Positions 35,069-44,988 of a stretch of 64,000 nucleotides of DNA are shown here, piece by piece (within the stretch, counting starts at the first letter, position 1; every line of letters begins with the position of its first letter). The notes beneath the pieces are model-generated. The model was not told the DNA's origin. It ran no database searches and was given only the letters and a program-made list of their open reading frames with translations. This DNA comes from Chryseolinea sp. H1M3-3. Lineage in GTDB: Bacteria > Bacteroidota > Bacteroidia > Cytophagales > Cyclobacteriaceae. Both the position numbers and the translations under genes were made by a program. The stretch is taken from positions 496,001 to 560,000 of the forward strand of contig NZ_JARKMY010000001.1 of the NCBI RefSeq assembly GCF_029360725.1. Reading direction: 5' to 3'.

Positions 35069-36334
35069 ATGACACCGAATTTTAAAGCTTTAACGCTCAC
35101 ATACAAAACAGCTCCTGTGGAGATCCGGGAGCAAATTTCTCTAAACGAAGTTGCAGCCAAAAAACTGCACCAGTTTATTAGGAACTATACTTCAGCAACC
35201 GATGTGCTTATTGTATCAACCTGCAATAGAACCGAAATCTATTACGTTGCTGACAAAGATTTCTCACGCGAAATTTTCAAAGGAATATCTTTGATAAAGA
35301 ACTGTGACGCTGATTTTGAACAACACTTCACAAGTTTTTCCGGTTTACACGCAGTACAGCATTTATTTGAAGTCTCGTTGGGCCTCGACGCTCAGGTTAT
35401 GGGAGACCTCCAGATATCAGGACAAGTAAAGAACGCATATCAGTGGAGTGCGGATGAAAACATGGCAGGGCCATATTTACACCGCCTTATGCACACAATT
35501 TTCTTTGCCAACAAACGTGTCGTCCAGGAAACCTCTTTCCGAGACGGATCCGCGTCTATCTCGTATGCCGCAAAAGAATTAGCTGAAGACTTAACGCTCG
35601 ATATTGCTAAACCTAAAGTACTCGTAGTAGGGGTTGGTGAAATTGGACAAGATTTTTGTCTGAATCTTGCCAAAACGAAATTGGACAACGTTACAATTTT
35701 AAATCGTACACAGGACAAAGCCGAAAAGCTTGCCCAGAAGTACAATTTCAAATTCGGCGGTATTGAAGAGCTTTTACACGAGATAGAAAAGGCTGATATC
35801 ATTGTAAGCTCGGTTTCCGGAACACAACCGCTTATTACATTAGACCTTTTAAGGGGTACAAGAATCTTTTCGCACAAGTATTTTATTGACCTGTCGATGC
35901 CTCGCAGCATTGAACCCTCAGTTGAGGAAATTCCGGGCGCGATAGTATACAACCTGGATGACCTTCAGGAAAAAACGAACGAAGCACTTGAAAAGCGCCG
36001 CTCGTCTATACCGGCTGTGCAAAGTATTATTCAGGATGCAATAACTGAGTTTGAAGATTGGTCTAAGGAAATGATCATTTCCCCTACCATTCAGAAACTA
36101 AAAAGCACACTGGAGCAAATCCGGAAAGAAGAAATCGCACGTTTCGTCAAAAACGCCAAACCGGAAGAAGCTCAAAAGCTGGACGAAATGAGTCGTTCTT
36201 TGATGCAGAAGATTTTGAAATATCCAGTACTTCAACTTAAAGCAGCTTGTAAAAGGGGCGATGCCGAATCTGTTTCTGAATTGTTAAACAACCTTTTCAA
36301 TATTGAAGGCCAGTCTGAAAAACTGAACAAGTAA
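35069..36334 (+). CDS. hemA: Glutamyl-tRNA reductase
   Basis: This 421-aa protein starts at the ATG at 35069 (a TTG at 35057 is less likely). It shows the family's N-terminal KTAPVEIREQISL, the catalytic Cys52 in VSTCNRTEIYYV, and LGLDAQVMGDLQISGQVK near 110. The NADPH-binding Rossmann motif VLVVGVGEIGQD is near 188, and a C-terminal dimerisation helix spans about 300-415. It reduces glutamyl-tRNA to glutamate-1-semialdehyde, the first committed step of C5 haem synthesis. In many Bacteroidota hemA is followed by hemC and hemD; here the next gene is on the other strand, so hemA is alone. Confidence 0.96.
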   Translation: MTPNFKALTLTYKTAPVEIREQISLNEVAAKKLHQFIRNYTSATDVLIVSTCNRTEIYYVADKDFSREIFKGISLIKNCDADFEQHFTSFSGLHAVQHLFEVSLGLDAQVMGDLQISGQVKNAYQWSADENMAGPYLHRLMHTIFFANKRVVQETSFRDGSASISYAAKELAEDLTLDIAKPKVLVVGVGEIGQDFCLNLAKTKLDNVTILNRTQDKAEKLAQKYNFKFGGIEELLHEIEKADIIVSSVSGTQPLITLDLLRGTRIFSHKYFIDLSMPRSIEPSVEEIPGAIVYNLDDLQEKTNEALEKRRSSIPAVQSIIQDAITEFEDWSKEMIISPTIQKLKSTLEQIRKEEIARFVKNAKPEEAQKLDEMSRSLMQKILKYPVLQLKAACKRGDAESVSELLNNLFNIEGQSEKLNK

Positions 36335-36346
36335 TTTTCGTTCCGG

Positions 36347-39300
36347 TTATTTGCTGGCGGTTTGGCTTGACAAGCCCTGAACCTTTCTTGATTCGCCGTT
36401 ATAAGCGTAAATAGTAATTTCTTTAACACCCGCAGGAATATCCATTTTTCTGGTTGATTGTGATAGATAGCCGGAACCATAATAGAATTCAATCTTCTCT
36501 TTTTTTCCATCTGCATATATCAGTTCTGCCCAACTGTCCATTTGGGCTATCGACAAAACCCTTGGAGTAGGATTAGCAGGTAATGAAGCGCTTACACTGT
36601 ATGCCTTCATGCTATCCAGGTTCTGGGTGACTAGAAAAATTGCTTTACCATCCGCACCGTATAATTTTACCAAGGCTTTTGCATCGCCTGCCACCGTAAA
36701 ACCGCTTTTAAGAGGAGGTACAACCCTGAAGCTACCGGTTCCATCTCCCAACAAAATTACGCCTTTCAATGCATCATAGCGTCCTACAAAAACCTCGTTG
36801 CCATAGTCATTCCCAACAATCATTACGTCAAGATTACCATCGCTGTTAAAGTCGTCGGCAACCATACCATTGGCGGGCGCAAATTGAACATTGGCCGGCA
36901 ATGTCGTAAGGTTAAATTTTCCATTGCCCTGGTTTTCAATATAACTGGACTCAAAATGATTGGCCTGAAGGATAAGGGCGTCCTGCAAATCCTCTGGCGA
37001 CAATAATTTGTCCATAGTCGTTTCACTGTAGGTTTTATATTTTGAAAATTGCTGTCTGAACTTCGGACTTTGGCTGTTTAATTCATCCCAAAAATGTATG
37101 GGATAAAGTTTTTTCTCGTCGCTGTTTTTCAGCGATTCTTTAATGTAACATGCCAAAACTGCATCTACACTTCCATTCTTATCAAAATCCTTCGCATAAA
37201 CTTTTAGGGGAAATTCTTTTGAAACCTGGTAGCCATTGTTTGTTCCAAGGTTTCCAACGACATAATCATAATCGCCATCGCGATCAAAGTCTCCACCAAC
37301 AATACTATTCCACCACCCCACGTGATTATCCAATCCCGAAGATGAATTTTTAACAAATTCTCCATCCTTGTTGCTGAAAAAGGTTATTGGCATGAACTCG
37401 CCTACCACCACCAAATCCGATTTTCCATCGCTGTTGAAATCTGTGAATAGGGCATCCGTTATCATACCTGCCTTTTCCAGTCCGGGACATATTTTATTTG
37501 TAACATTTGTGAACTTTCCTTGATCATTTTGCAACAGATAGCTTTCGGCAGGAAAGGGATAACCTGCAGTTACTACTCTTCCCCCCACAAATAAGTCAAG
37601 GTCATTGTCGCCGTCAAAATCCGCAGCACGAACGCACGAGCCACTTGCTTTTATTTCAGGTAATGCCTGGGCATCTAACTCAAATTTCCCTTTGCCATTA
37701 TTTTTAAAAAGCTGGTCCTGGTAAAACGGCGATCCTGGCTCGTGTTCAATGCTTCCACTTACAACATATAGATCCTGATCAAGATCCCCATCCGCGTCGA
37801 ATAATAAAATCCCCGCGTCCTCCCGAATATTATTGTCTGATTTTACAATTTCCGATTTCGAAAATTTGCCTGCTGGTGACTGTGTAAAAACAGTTAGGGG
37901 ATATCCCGAAGAACCGCCGAGTATAATATCATCGCGATTATCATTATTTACATCGCCCACTGAAATCGACGGACCAGCTTGTGTGAACTTATGAGGTAAA
38001 GTCCGTTGGAGATTAAAATCAATCTTATCCTGTTCTTTGTGCTTGAATATTAAGCCTAAGGCATTTGATACTTCTTTGAACAAAGCAGGTGATGCGTCAT
38101 CAGCTTTTATTTTGTAGGGTTGCCCCTTGGAAGCATCATACTTCAAAGTTAAAACCTGATCGGCTTTAAGATTTGACATTTTTTCTGATTTTCCATCTGG
38201 CCAAATTACACGTAGCGAATCGATCGTACTGTTTGTACCTAAACCGAAATGAAGTATATCCTCTACTGAAGATAAGTAACCGCGGGCTACCTCTTGTTCA
38301 GCGTACAACAATTTGCCACTGTCGTAGTGAAGTAAAATTTTTGCTCCGATGGCTTGTCGGTTTTTGGGTGGCCCCTGGAATTTAACACGAAGGTAGTGGA
38401 CTCCAGGTTTTACGTTTTTGTTGAACAATGTATTTTCAAATAAAAATGCTTCTTCATTTATATTATTGATAACATAATCCAGGTCGCCATCATTGTCAAG
38501 ATCGGCAAATGCAGCGCCGTTCGAAAATGATGGATGGTGAAGTCCCCATTCCTTAGAAACGTCTTTAAAGGTTAAGTCGCCATTGTTCTTAAATGCATAA
38601 TTCGGTATCCTCACCACTGGAATTGAATCCACAAGATTTTTCATACTCACATACGGTTCTACGTCGACGCGGTAGTTAGAAAAATCTTTGTCGGTTATGT
38701 CCTTTGGGAAACCATTGGTAATAATCAAATCCCGGTTTCCATCATTATCAAAATCTGCAAAAAGCGGCGACCAACTCCATTCCGTCTGGTGAACACCTGC
38801 CAACTGGCCAATTTCACTAAAGGCAATACCGCCAGCCACGCCGTTGTTCCGGTGCAGCATGTTTCTTACATATTGATAATCATATTTATATTTTTCGTTG
38901 TTGATATAAGTCAGATAAGACTTGTTGCCTATTGTTGTTTTTTTTCTGCTGTTGGTTTCAGGTAGCATGTCGAGGGTGATGATATCGGGCAACCCGTCGT
39001 TATCATAGTCGGCAGCATCATTGCCCATGGACGAATGGCTCTGATGATTGATCAAGCCTGTAGATTTATTAGCAAAAGTGCCATCCTGATTATTGATGTA
39101 GAGTATATCATTGGAGATAAAATCATTGGATACATAAATATCCGGCCAGCCATCGACATTAAAGTCACTGATGGCTAAACCTAAGCCGAAACCTTCGTAA
39201 ATGATCCCTGCTTCTTTACTAGCATTTGTGAATGTTTCATCGCCATTGTTCCTATACAGCCTGTCATTGTTACGAGAGGTTCCATCCACAATTTTTTCGT

Positions 39301-39940
39301 GATAAGCCGCAGGAGAATCTTCCAATTGCTGATTTGTGAGAACATATAGGTCGAGGTCACCGTCCAGATCATAGTCAAAAAAAGCAGCGGTGGTACTATA
39401 ACCGGTGTCGGCAATGCCGTACCGGGAAGCAGCTTCTTCAAAGACCGGGATGCCATCGTTATTTAGACCTTTATTTAGGAAAAGCATATTATTCCTAAGA
39501 GATGAATCCTCTTTCATCGTAGCAGTGACGTATAGATCCTGCCATCCATCGTCATTGATATCTACAACGACGACGCCAGAATTCCATCTTCCTTCCATAT
39601 TTACAGCAGCTTGAGTAGTTACGTCTTTGAACCGCATGCTACCCTTGTTGAGATAAAGTCTATTCGGTACTTCATTTCCGGTGAAAAAAATATCTTGCAG
39701 ACCATCGTTATTAAAATCACCAATCGCGACGCCCCCACCGTTGTAGATATATTCATCCGTAAGGATATTAAATGAGTCCGTTTCGGTTATTACATTCGAA
39801 AATTCAATGCCGGTATCGTCGGGCGAAAGTAATTTGAACAGCGTATTACCGGAGGGCTTGCTCTTGCAGCTTGCGAACAAAATAAGAACAGGTAAGAAGG
39901 TGGCGTATTTCGCAATCCTCAAAAAACGATTATCACCCAT
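36347..39940 (-). CDS. FG-GAP/VCBS-repeat lipoprotein with ASPIC/UnbV domain
   Basis: This 1197-aa protein has a lipoprotein signal peptide with lipobox LFASC near residue 25. At least ten FG-GAP/VCBS units follow, each with a calcium-binding-like DxDxDG core (DFNNDGLQDI, DINDDGWQDLYV, DYDLDGDLDLYV, DFDNDGNRDLII, DLDNDGDLDYVI and others), as in integrin-type propellers. An ASPIC/UnbV domain (about 540-600, GAKILLHYDSGK and WPDGKSEKMSNLKADQVL) lies in the middle. A second propeller follows to about 1080, then a short beta domain. This is the CRTAC1-like class common in Bacteroidota, anchored to the envelope and thought to mediate surface binding. Function here is unknown. Confidence 0.92.
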   Translation of the reverse strand: MGDNRFLRIAKYATFLPVLILFASCKSKPSGNTLFKLLSPDDTGIEFSNVITETDSFNILTDEYIYNGGGVAIGDFNNDGLQDIFFTGNEVPNRLYLNKGSMRFKDVTTQAAVNMEGRWNSGVVVVDINDDGWQDLYVTATMKEDSSLRNNMLFLNKGLNNDGIPVFEEAASRYGIADTGYSTTAAFFDYDLDGDLDLYVLTNQQLEDSPAAYHEKIVDGTSRNNDRLYRNNGDETFTNASKEAGIIYEGFGLGLAISDFNVDGWPDIYVSNDFISNDILYINNQDGTFANKSTGLINHQSHSSMGNDAADYDNDGLPDIITLDMLPETNSRKKTTIGNKSYLTYINNEKYKYDYQYVRNMLHRNNGVAGGIAFSEIGQLAGVHQTEWSWSPLFADFDNDGNRDLIITNGFPKDITDKDFSNYRVDVEPYVSMKNLVDSIPVVRIPNYAFKNNGDLTFKDVSKEWGLHHPSFSNGAAFADLDNDGDLDYVINNINEEAFLFENTLFNKNVKPGVHYLRVKFQGPPKNRQAIGAKILLHYDSGKLLYAEQEVARGYLSSVEDILHFGLGTNSTIDSLRVIWPDGKSEKMSNLKADQVLTLKYDASKGQPYKIKADDASPALFKEVSNALGLIFKHKEQDKIDFNLQRTLPHKFTQAGPSISVGDVNNDNRDDIILGGSSGYPLTVFTQSPAGKFSKSEIVKSDNNIREDAGILLFDADGDLDQDLYVVSGSIEHEPGSPFYQDQLFKNNGKGKFELDAQALPEIKASGSCVRAADFDGDNDLDLFVGGRVVTAGYPFPAESYLLQNDQGKFTNVTNKICPGLEKAGMITDALFTDFNSDGKSDLVVVGEFMPITFFSNKDGEFVKNSSSGLDNHVGWWNSIVGGDFDRDGDYDYVVGNLGTNNGYQVSKEFPLKVYAKDFDKNGSVDAVLACYIKESLKNSDEKKLYPIHFWDELNSQSPKFRQQFSKYKTYSETTMDKLLSPEDLQDALILQANHFESSYIENQGNGKFNLTTLPANVQFAPANGMVADDFNSDGNLDVMIVGNDYGNEVFVGRYDALKGVILLGDGTGSFRVVPPLKSGFTVAGDAKALVKLYGADGKAIFLVTQNLDSMKAYSVSASLPANPTPRVLSIAQMDSWAELIYADGKKEKIEFYYGSGYLSQSTRKMDIPAGVKEITIYAYNGESRKVQGLSSQTASK

Positions 39941-40090
39941 TGTATGATCTGGTTGTTTCTATGTACTAATTAATCCGTGCGGGGTGAGGCATGTCGTTTT
40001 CTTGTAATGAGAGATCCGGGAATCGCCGCCTCAACCACAGCTTATGCTCACATTCAACAACGAAAATTCATTAAAAATTTGCCATTAAAC

Positions 40091-40119
40091 AAAAAACACA
40101 GGAAAGCTCCTGTGTTTTT
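40091..40119 (-). terminator. Terminator of the arabinofuranosidase gene
   Basis: A perfect 12-base stem (AAAAACACAGGA at 40092-40103, TCCTGTGTTTTT at 40108-40119) has a 4-base loop and is A-rich on one side, T-rich on the other. On the minus strand it lies 44 bases after the stop of the gene at 40163. Confidence 0.85.
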
Positions 40120-40162
40120 CATAATGCGTGGGAAGTAGGCTACGGCTTTCGCTGATGGAAAT

Positions 40163-41701
40163 TTATTTAAGTTCGAGAACGACAACTGAAAAAGGAGGCA
40201 ATTTTCCTTTTAGGGAATTACCACTCAGTGTTATTCCTTTAAAGCCCGCCGGTTTTATCTTTTCAGGGTTTTCAAATGTATTATGGTCTTGAATTTTTGG
40301 AGAGGTTAAAATCTTAGCCGTGACGTTTGAAAATTTAGCTCCACGAAGGTCCAGCGTCACTTCCTGCTCCTTTTTGGCGTCAATATTGACCAACGAAATA
40401 TGCACAGCACCATTAGCATCACGTGACGCCGAAGCAGAGATGGCTTGTAGTTTTTCGTTGTTGAAAACATAATCAGTTGAATTAACTGTTATCGGCAGCA
40501 TGGTCGCGTCCTGATGAACATTAAACATTTCCATTACGTGATAGGTAGGTGTCACAATCATTTTCTCTTCATTGGTAAGAATTACCGCTTGAAGAACGTT
40601 GATGGTCTGCGCCAGGTTTGCCATTCTTACGCGGTCCGCATGATTGTGAAAAATATTTAAGGTAACACCTGCGATCATTGCGTCACGCATCGTATTCTGC
40701 TGGTATAAAAATCCGGGATTGGTGCCAGGCTCCACATCATACCATCCGCCCCATTCATCAACCACCAATGCTACCTTTTTTGCTGGATCATATTTATCCA
40801 TGATGTTTGAATGCTTGGTTACAAGTTCGTCCATGAGCATTGCACGCTTCATGGTTGTAAAATATTGTTCCTCTGTAAAGGTTGTAGAAGGGCCTTTTTT
40901 GTTCCAATCAATTACCGAATAGTGATGCAAGGCTACACCTTCGAGCATTTGGTGAGGTATGTCGCGCATCAAAACTTCTGTCCATTTATAGTCGCTTGAA
41001 TTTGCGCCTGAGGCAATACGAAATATCTTTTCGTCGTTCTGCCATGCAGACAAAAACGTTGCGTACTGTCGATAGACATCAGCATAATACTCAGCGCGCA
41101 TATTGCCGCCGCATCCCCACGCTTCATTACCTATGCCCCAATATTTAACTTTCCAGGGATTTGCTCTTCCGTTTTCCTTCCGTAAATCAGACATCGGGCT
41201 CTTTCCATCGAACGTTGTGTATTGAACCCAGTCGATAAACTCCTGGACTGTTCCGCTTCCCACATTGCCCGAGAGATAAGGCTCAGTTCCAATAAGCTCA
41301 CACATGTCCAGGAAATTATGGGTGCCAAAGCTGTTGTCTTCCGTTACACCTCCCCACCAGCGATTGACAATGGTAGGACGTTTTTCTTTCGGACCGACAC
41401 CATCCTTCCAATGGTAAGTGTCGGCGAAACAACCCCCTGGCCACCGCAAATTTGGAATCTTGAGTTTCTTCAATGCATCCACAACATCGTTGCGGACGCC
41501 TTTTGTATGTTTTATTTTATCATTGTCCTCGCCCACGTAAAAGCCACCATAAATGCACCTTCCCAAATGTTCCGCAAAGTGCCCATAAATGTGTTTATCG
41601 ATTTTATGTTTGCCCAGATCGGCATTCAGTACCAGCTGGTTTTGACCAAACACGGTTGAAAAACAGAAACAGAATAATAAAACTTGTAAAAGCTTTTTCA
41701 T
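40163..41701 (-). CDS. Alpha-L-arabinofuranosidase, GH51
   Basis: This 512-aa protein is counted from the ATG at 41701, which opens a signal peptide ([19 protein letters not shown]); an upstream TTG frame adds nine residues. The (beta/alpha)8 barrel carries the acid/base Glu193 in [12 protein letters not shown] and the nucleophile Glu316 in [12 protein letters not shown], both characteristic of GH51. The C-terminal beta-sandwich begins near 400 and ends VVLELK. It releases arabinose from arabinan or arabinoxylan and is exported. No SusC/SusD pair or other arabinan enzyme is adjacent, so it is not part of a visible polysaccharide utilisation locus. A dyad lies upstream at 41751-41763. Confidence 0.94.
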   Translation of the reverse strand: MKKLLQVLLFCFCFSTVFGQNQLVLNADLGKHKIDKHIYGHFAEHLGRCIYGGFYVGEDNDKIKHTKGVRNDVVDALKKLKIPNLRWPGGCFADTYHWKDGVGPKEKRPTIVNRWWGGVTEDNSFGTHNFLDMCELIGTEPYLSGNVGSGTVQEFIDWVQYTTFDGKSPMSDLRKENGRANPWKVKYWGIGNEAWGCGGNMRAEYYADVYRQYATFLSAWQNDEKIFRIASGANSSDYKWTEVLMRDIPHQMLEGVALHHYSVIDWNKKGPSTTFTEEQYFTTMKRAMLMDELVTKHSNIMDKYDPAKKVALVVDEWGGWYDVEPGTNPGFLYQQNTMRDAMIAGVTLNIFHNHADRVRMANLAQTINVLQAVILTNEEKMIVTPTYHVMEMFNVHQDATMLPITVNSTDYVFNNEKLQAISASASRDANGAVHISLVNIDAKKEQEVTLDLRGAKFSNVTAKILTSPKIQDHNTFENPEKIKPAGFKGITLSGNSLKGKLPPFSVVVLELK

Positions 41702-41854
41702 ACGATTGAATTGGGTTTGAAACGCCAATTTAAAGTTTATTATTTAAAAATGTAATAATTACACTTTTAACTTTCTCTAATTTGATGCCCGTTTATAAAT
41801 CGAAGCTTACTGTAATTATAATTCTTTACTTTCGACTTATTCTTTAAAGACAAT

Positions 41855-42352
41855 TTGCTTTTGGAGGCAACCGAAGAACAAAGATTCATTAGCCTAATCA
41901 ATGAACATCAAGGGTTAATCCATAAGGTCTGCATCATGTATGAGAATGATCCAGACATTCGAAACGATCTGTTTCAGGAAATTGTACTCCAGTTGTGGCG
42001 ATCATTCTCCACCTTCAGAGGGGAATCAAAAATATCTACCTGGATGTATCGCATCGCATTAAATACGGCGATCTCCGGAATTCGGAAACAACATCGTTTA
42101 GTAAAAACTGAGGATTTACGTGAACCGCATTTTAATATCTCAGACTACCATAATGATGATCATGAAGAGAACTTTCAAAAGTTGCAATGGGCAATCCGGC
42201 AGCTTTCGGAGATCGAGCGAGCAATGATTATGATGGCTTTAGAAGAGATACCTTATGAAGAAATTGCAGATACGATAGGTATAACACAAAATAATGTACG
42301 TGTACGGATGAACAGAATTAGGGAAAAACTAAAAAAACTTATGTGCCCATAA
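41855..42352 (+). CDS. ECF-type RNA polymerase sigma factor
   Basis: This 165-aa protein contains the sigma-2 region (about 20-90, NDLFQEIVLQLWRSFSTFRG and ISTWMYRIALNTA) and sigma-4 (about 110-163, LEEIPYEEIADTIGITQNNV). There is no in-frame ATG before conserved region 2, and a stop at 41819-41821 blocks extension, so TTG at 41855 or 41861 must be the start. It directs RNA polymerase to a small regulon. The next gene begins one base after its stop and is probably its membrane-bound partner or anti-sigma factor. No TonB-dependent receptor or FecR-type gene is adjacent. Confidence 0.9.
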   Translation: MLLEATEEQRFISLINEHQGLIHKVCIMYENDPDIRNDLFQEIVLQLWRSFSTFRGESKISTWMYRIALNTAISGIRKQHRLVKTEDLREPHFNISDYHNDDHEENFQKLQWAIRQLSEIERAMIMMALEEIPYEEIADTIGITQNNVRVRMNRIREKLKKLMCP

Positions 42353-42353
42353 C

Positions 42354-42971
42354 ATGGAATTGGAAGATTTAAAAAGCATTTGGAAAAATAGTGAGCCGTC
42401 ATTTCAGCAGAAGAATGAGCGGGAGATTGCGTTGATGTTGAAGGGAAGAAGCATGTCTATTATTGACAAATTGAAACGGAGTGTATGGTTTGATTTTGCT
42501 TTTACAATGATGGTTAGTCTCGCGCTTTTAATTTATGCAATTTCGTTAGAAGCTGGCGCGTTAAAGAAAGCCTCAATTGCGCTGCTGCTTATGTGCCTGA
42601 CGTATACGATTTATTACATTAAAAAATTGCTGTTATTAAATCGATTCAAGGCTGGTAATGAAAATCTGCACGACACTATTTCGTTATTGATTAAGAATCT
42701 CACCGGCTATCTAAAATTCTACAAGAACAGTTATGCTATTTTATATCCCGTTTATTTCGTGTTAGGATTGCTATTCGCAGCGTTGGAGCGAGGACCTGAG
42801 CGGTATATGGAATTTATTTCAGATCCTCGAATCATCTTTTACCTCTTGCTGGCTGCTGCGCTTTTCTTTTTCCTCAGTACCTGGTTGGTGAATTGGTATC
42901 TTAAAAAGTTATATGGAAATCATTTAGACAAACTAAAAAATTTATTGCATGAACTGGGCGGCAATGCTTAA
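42354..42971 (+). CDS. Four-helix membrane protein, probable sigma-factor partner
   Basis: This 205-aa protein begins one base after the sigma-factor stop. A charged N-terminal part (about 1-45, LEDLKSIWKNSEPSF) could dock the sigma factor in the cytoplasm. Four hydrophobic segments follow (about 46-64, 70-90, 122-145 and 158-180). The order matches the Bacteroidota pairing of an ECF sigma factor with a small polytopic partner thought to act as anti-sigma factor, but no zinc-binding anti-sigma motif is visible. It overlaps the convergent hydrolase gene by 4 bases at its 3' end. Confidence 0.72.
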   Translation: MELEDLKSIWKNSEPSFQQKNEREIALMLKGRSMSIIDKLKRSVWFDFAFTMMVSLALLIYAISLEAGALKKASIALLLMCLTYTIYYIKKLLLLNRFKAGNENLHDTISLLIKNLTGYLKFYKNSYAILYPVYFVLGLLFAALERGPERYMEFISDPRIIFYLLLAAALFFFLSTWLVNWYLKKLYGNHLDKLKNLLHELGGNA

Positions 42972-43654
42972 CCTTCACCATACAATACATCCACCAGCGC
43001 TTGTTTTAATGCAATGGAAATCATCTCCCACTTTTCGGTTCCAATGTATTTTTGATTTACTTCAATTTCAATTCCCAAATACTCCTCATCGGCGAACTTC
43101 GTACGAAGGTAAGTGGTAAATCCGTCATCCGTTCCTTTATATGGTTCATTGAACCTGATGTTAAGGAAGGGAAGATGTTGCTCAAGACTATCAGATAACT
43201 TATCGCAAAAATTAAGTTCTCCTTTTCGTTCTGGGTCAAATAGAAGGCCGATGTCAACTTCCCTGATAATGTTATTCAGCTCGGGAGTAAACGTGTGAAT
43301 TGAAAGATGCAACGCCGGTTTGGCGGCTTTACCTATTATTTCTTCAACACTATTTCTATGCGGATAATAATATTGTTCAAGAATAACATCGTGTTCTGTT
43401 TCGAAGAGCTTTTGAGAATATTCCGAGTAAAGCTGATGGCTATCAAGCGATCGATTGGGCTCAATCAATAACCTGGTAGTTTCACACGTAAAAAGCGGCG
43501 CACTGAATTCAGTGGCCAGGAATTTGGCAATTTCCACTGCGCCCGGGTCCCATCCGCGATGTGAATTCAATACTTCTTCCGCTTTTGTGAAGAGATGTGT
43601 ATAACACGCGGGCACTTGATTTCCTGCATGCTCACAGGTGATGACGAGATTCAT
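42968..43654 (-). CDS. N-formylglutamate amidohydrolase-like metallohydrolase
   Basis: This 228-aa protein has the family's features: an N-terminal ITCEHAGNQVP with a likely metal-binding Glu/His, HRGWDPGAVEIA near 33, LIEPNRSLDS near 63 and LHLSIHTFTPELN near 115. It resembles the DUF/NFGAH fold of zinc-dependent amidohydrolases rather than a confirmed formylglutamate enzyme. It is the last gene of the peptide-ligase unit read leftward from 47980, 95 bases after the GCS2 gene. In this setting it may remove a formyl or acyl group from, or cleave an amide in, the peptide product. Confidence 0.84.
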   Translation of the reverse strand: MNLVITCEHAGNQVPACYTHLFTKAEEVLNSHRGWDPGAVEIAKFLATEFSAPLFTCETTRLLIEPNRSLDSHQLYSEYSQKLFETEHDVILEQYYYPHRNSVEEIIGKAAKPALHLSIHTFTPELNNIIREVDIGLLFDPERKGELNFCDKLSDSLEQHLPFLNIRFNEPYKGTDDGFTTYLRTKFADEEYLGIEIEVNQKYIGTEKWEMISIALKQALVDVLYGEG

Positions 43655-43749
43655 TGCTTTAAATGATAATAGCTGCTAGGAGTTGAATTGGTTTTTTGAC
43701 AGAACCCGAGTTAACTGTTTTCCAGTTTTTACACAATAGCATGGATGCC

Positions 43750-44988
43750 TTAAAACATTTTATTTTCGGATAGGCATACCGATAATTGCTTATACACCTC
43801 GACAATGTTCTCCTTCGATTGCGCTTTGCCCATGGCCTGAACAATCCTATATGCCAGCGTTCCCTGCTGCAAAATCACTTTTAATGATATCCGGGTTCTT
43901 TCAATAGCGGGATTTCCCTTGTTTAACAGCGTTGTAAAAATGTGTTGCCACAACTCACCGGCTAATGCTTTCTTCCCTGGGAAATTAAATATATTCAAGT
44001 AATCGGAATTGTCTATTACTGTTTGCTGCGCCTGGACTATCGTCTGATCAAAAATTTGTGCCAGCGCTTCAGTTTTCCACTTCATTTGTGCCTCAAGGCT
44101 GGTAAAAAAATTTTCAGTCAGTGCTTTGATTGTTTCAATAACTAAGGTGAGAACTGCAATATCCGCCGCCGGGCATTCCTGGATATCCATGACCCTGATT
44201 TCGATAGACCCCCTATCAAAACGTGGAATGGCGCCGCGCGAATTAACCCATATGGCATTCAACTCTTCACCCGGGTCATAAGGGGCAATATCCGACTTAA
44301 TTTTTTCGTAAATCGTGTTTAGATAATTGCGCTTTGAAAAAACTGCTTCAGGAATTACTTTGCCAGTGATGGATGGAATTTTTGCCTGGTTGGTTTTGTA
44401 ATATTTCAATCGTGTATCCAGCAGACCAGTTACTTTCCCATCTAAAATCGGAGAACTGGCGCATAAAGCGGGCAGTATAGGCAATACTAACCTGATGGCT
44501 GCATGCAACTTTGCAAACTCTTCATCGTCGTAGAATGGCAAATTCAGATGGGTGCTCTGCAAATTAGACCAACCATGTCCGCGGCAATCGAAAATCTTAT
44601 TATAAATGGCATACACTTCATTGTTTTCGTGCGGCCACAGTTTTGTTTCACTCGCGGGTTCCATAAATGGATGCGCTGCTGTCGGCAGAAGCATGGCATT
44701 CCATTTTAATAAGATTGAGTTTATTCTTTTAACGTTCTCCGCGAACTTGATTTCCAAAGCTGCTAAATCATGCTCAGGTTTAGTAGATTTTAATTCCACA
44801 ACATGAAGCACCAATTCGTTTGACCACGTTACAATCCCATTTTCAAAATCGCCACCGTATTCCCCAAGTTCGTGTTTCAACAATTCATCTGTGATCGGTT
44901 TGATCTGCAATGTATCGCGATCGACCAGCATGTATTCAAGCTCAACACCATAGCCTTGAAATAAATGGATCCGGGGAGGCTGTGTCAT
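43750..44988 (-). CDS. GCS2-family amino-acid ligase of the amidoligase operon
   Basis: This 412-aa protein has the glutamate-cysteine-ligase fold. The nucleotide/metal motif GYGVELEYMLVD begins near residue 12, followed by NLQSTHLNLPFYDD near 154, GLLDTRLKYYK near 192 and RGSIEIRVMDIQECPAADIA near 258. These are the acidic and histidine residues expected for an active ligase. The sequence differs clearly from the GCS2 ligase at 21721-22866, so the two are not recent duplicates. Its ATG overlaps the stop of the ATP-grasp gene by one base, so expression is coupled. It likely adds an amino acid to an acid or peptide made by the ATP-grasp enzyme; the substrate is unknown. Confidence 0.88.
   Translation of the reverse strand: MTQPPRIHLFQGYGVELEYMLVDRDTLQIKPITDELLKHELGEYGGDFENGIVTWSNELVLHVVELKSTKPEHDLAALEIKFAENVKRINSILLKWNAMLLPTAAHPFMEPASETKLWPHENNEVYAIYNKIFDCRGHGWSNLQSTHLNLPFYDDEEFAKLHAAIRLVLPILPALCASSPILDGKVTGLLDTRLKYYKTNQAKIPSITGKVIPEAVFSKRNYLNTIYEKIKSDIAPYDPGEELNAIWVNSRGAIPRFDRGSIEIRVMDIQECPAADIAVLTLVIETIKALTENFFTSLEAQMKWKTEALAQIFDQTIVQAQQTVIDNSDYLNIFNFPGKKALAGELWQHIFTTLLNKGNPAIERTRISLKVILQQGTLAYRIVQAMGKAQSKENIVEVYKQLSVCLSENKMF

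Noticed and set aside
35440-35952. 170-codon minus-strand frame inside hemA
   Set aside because: It lies wholly within a gene with complete family motifs and shows Ser/Cys-rich low-complexity typical of antisense frames.
36347-41701. FG-GAP lipoprotein and GH51 as a polysaccharide utilisation locus
   Set aside because: No SusC/SusD pair or regulator, and a strong terminator separates the two genes.
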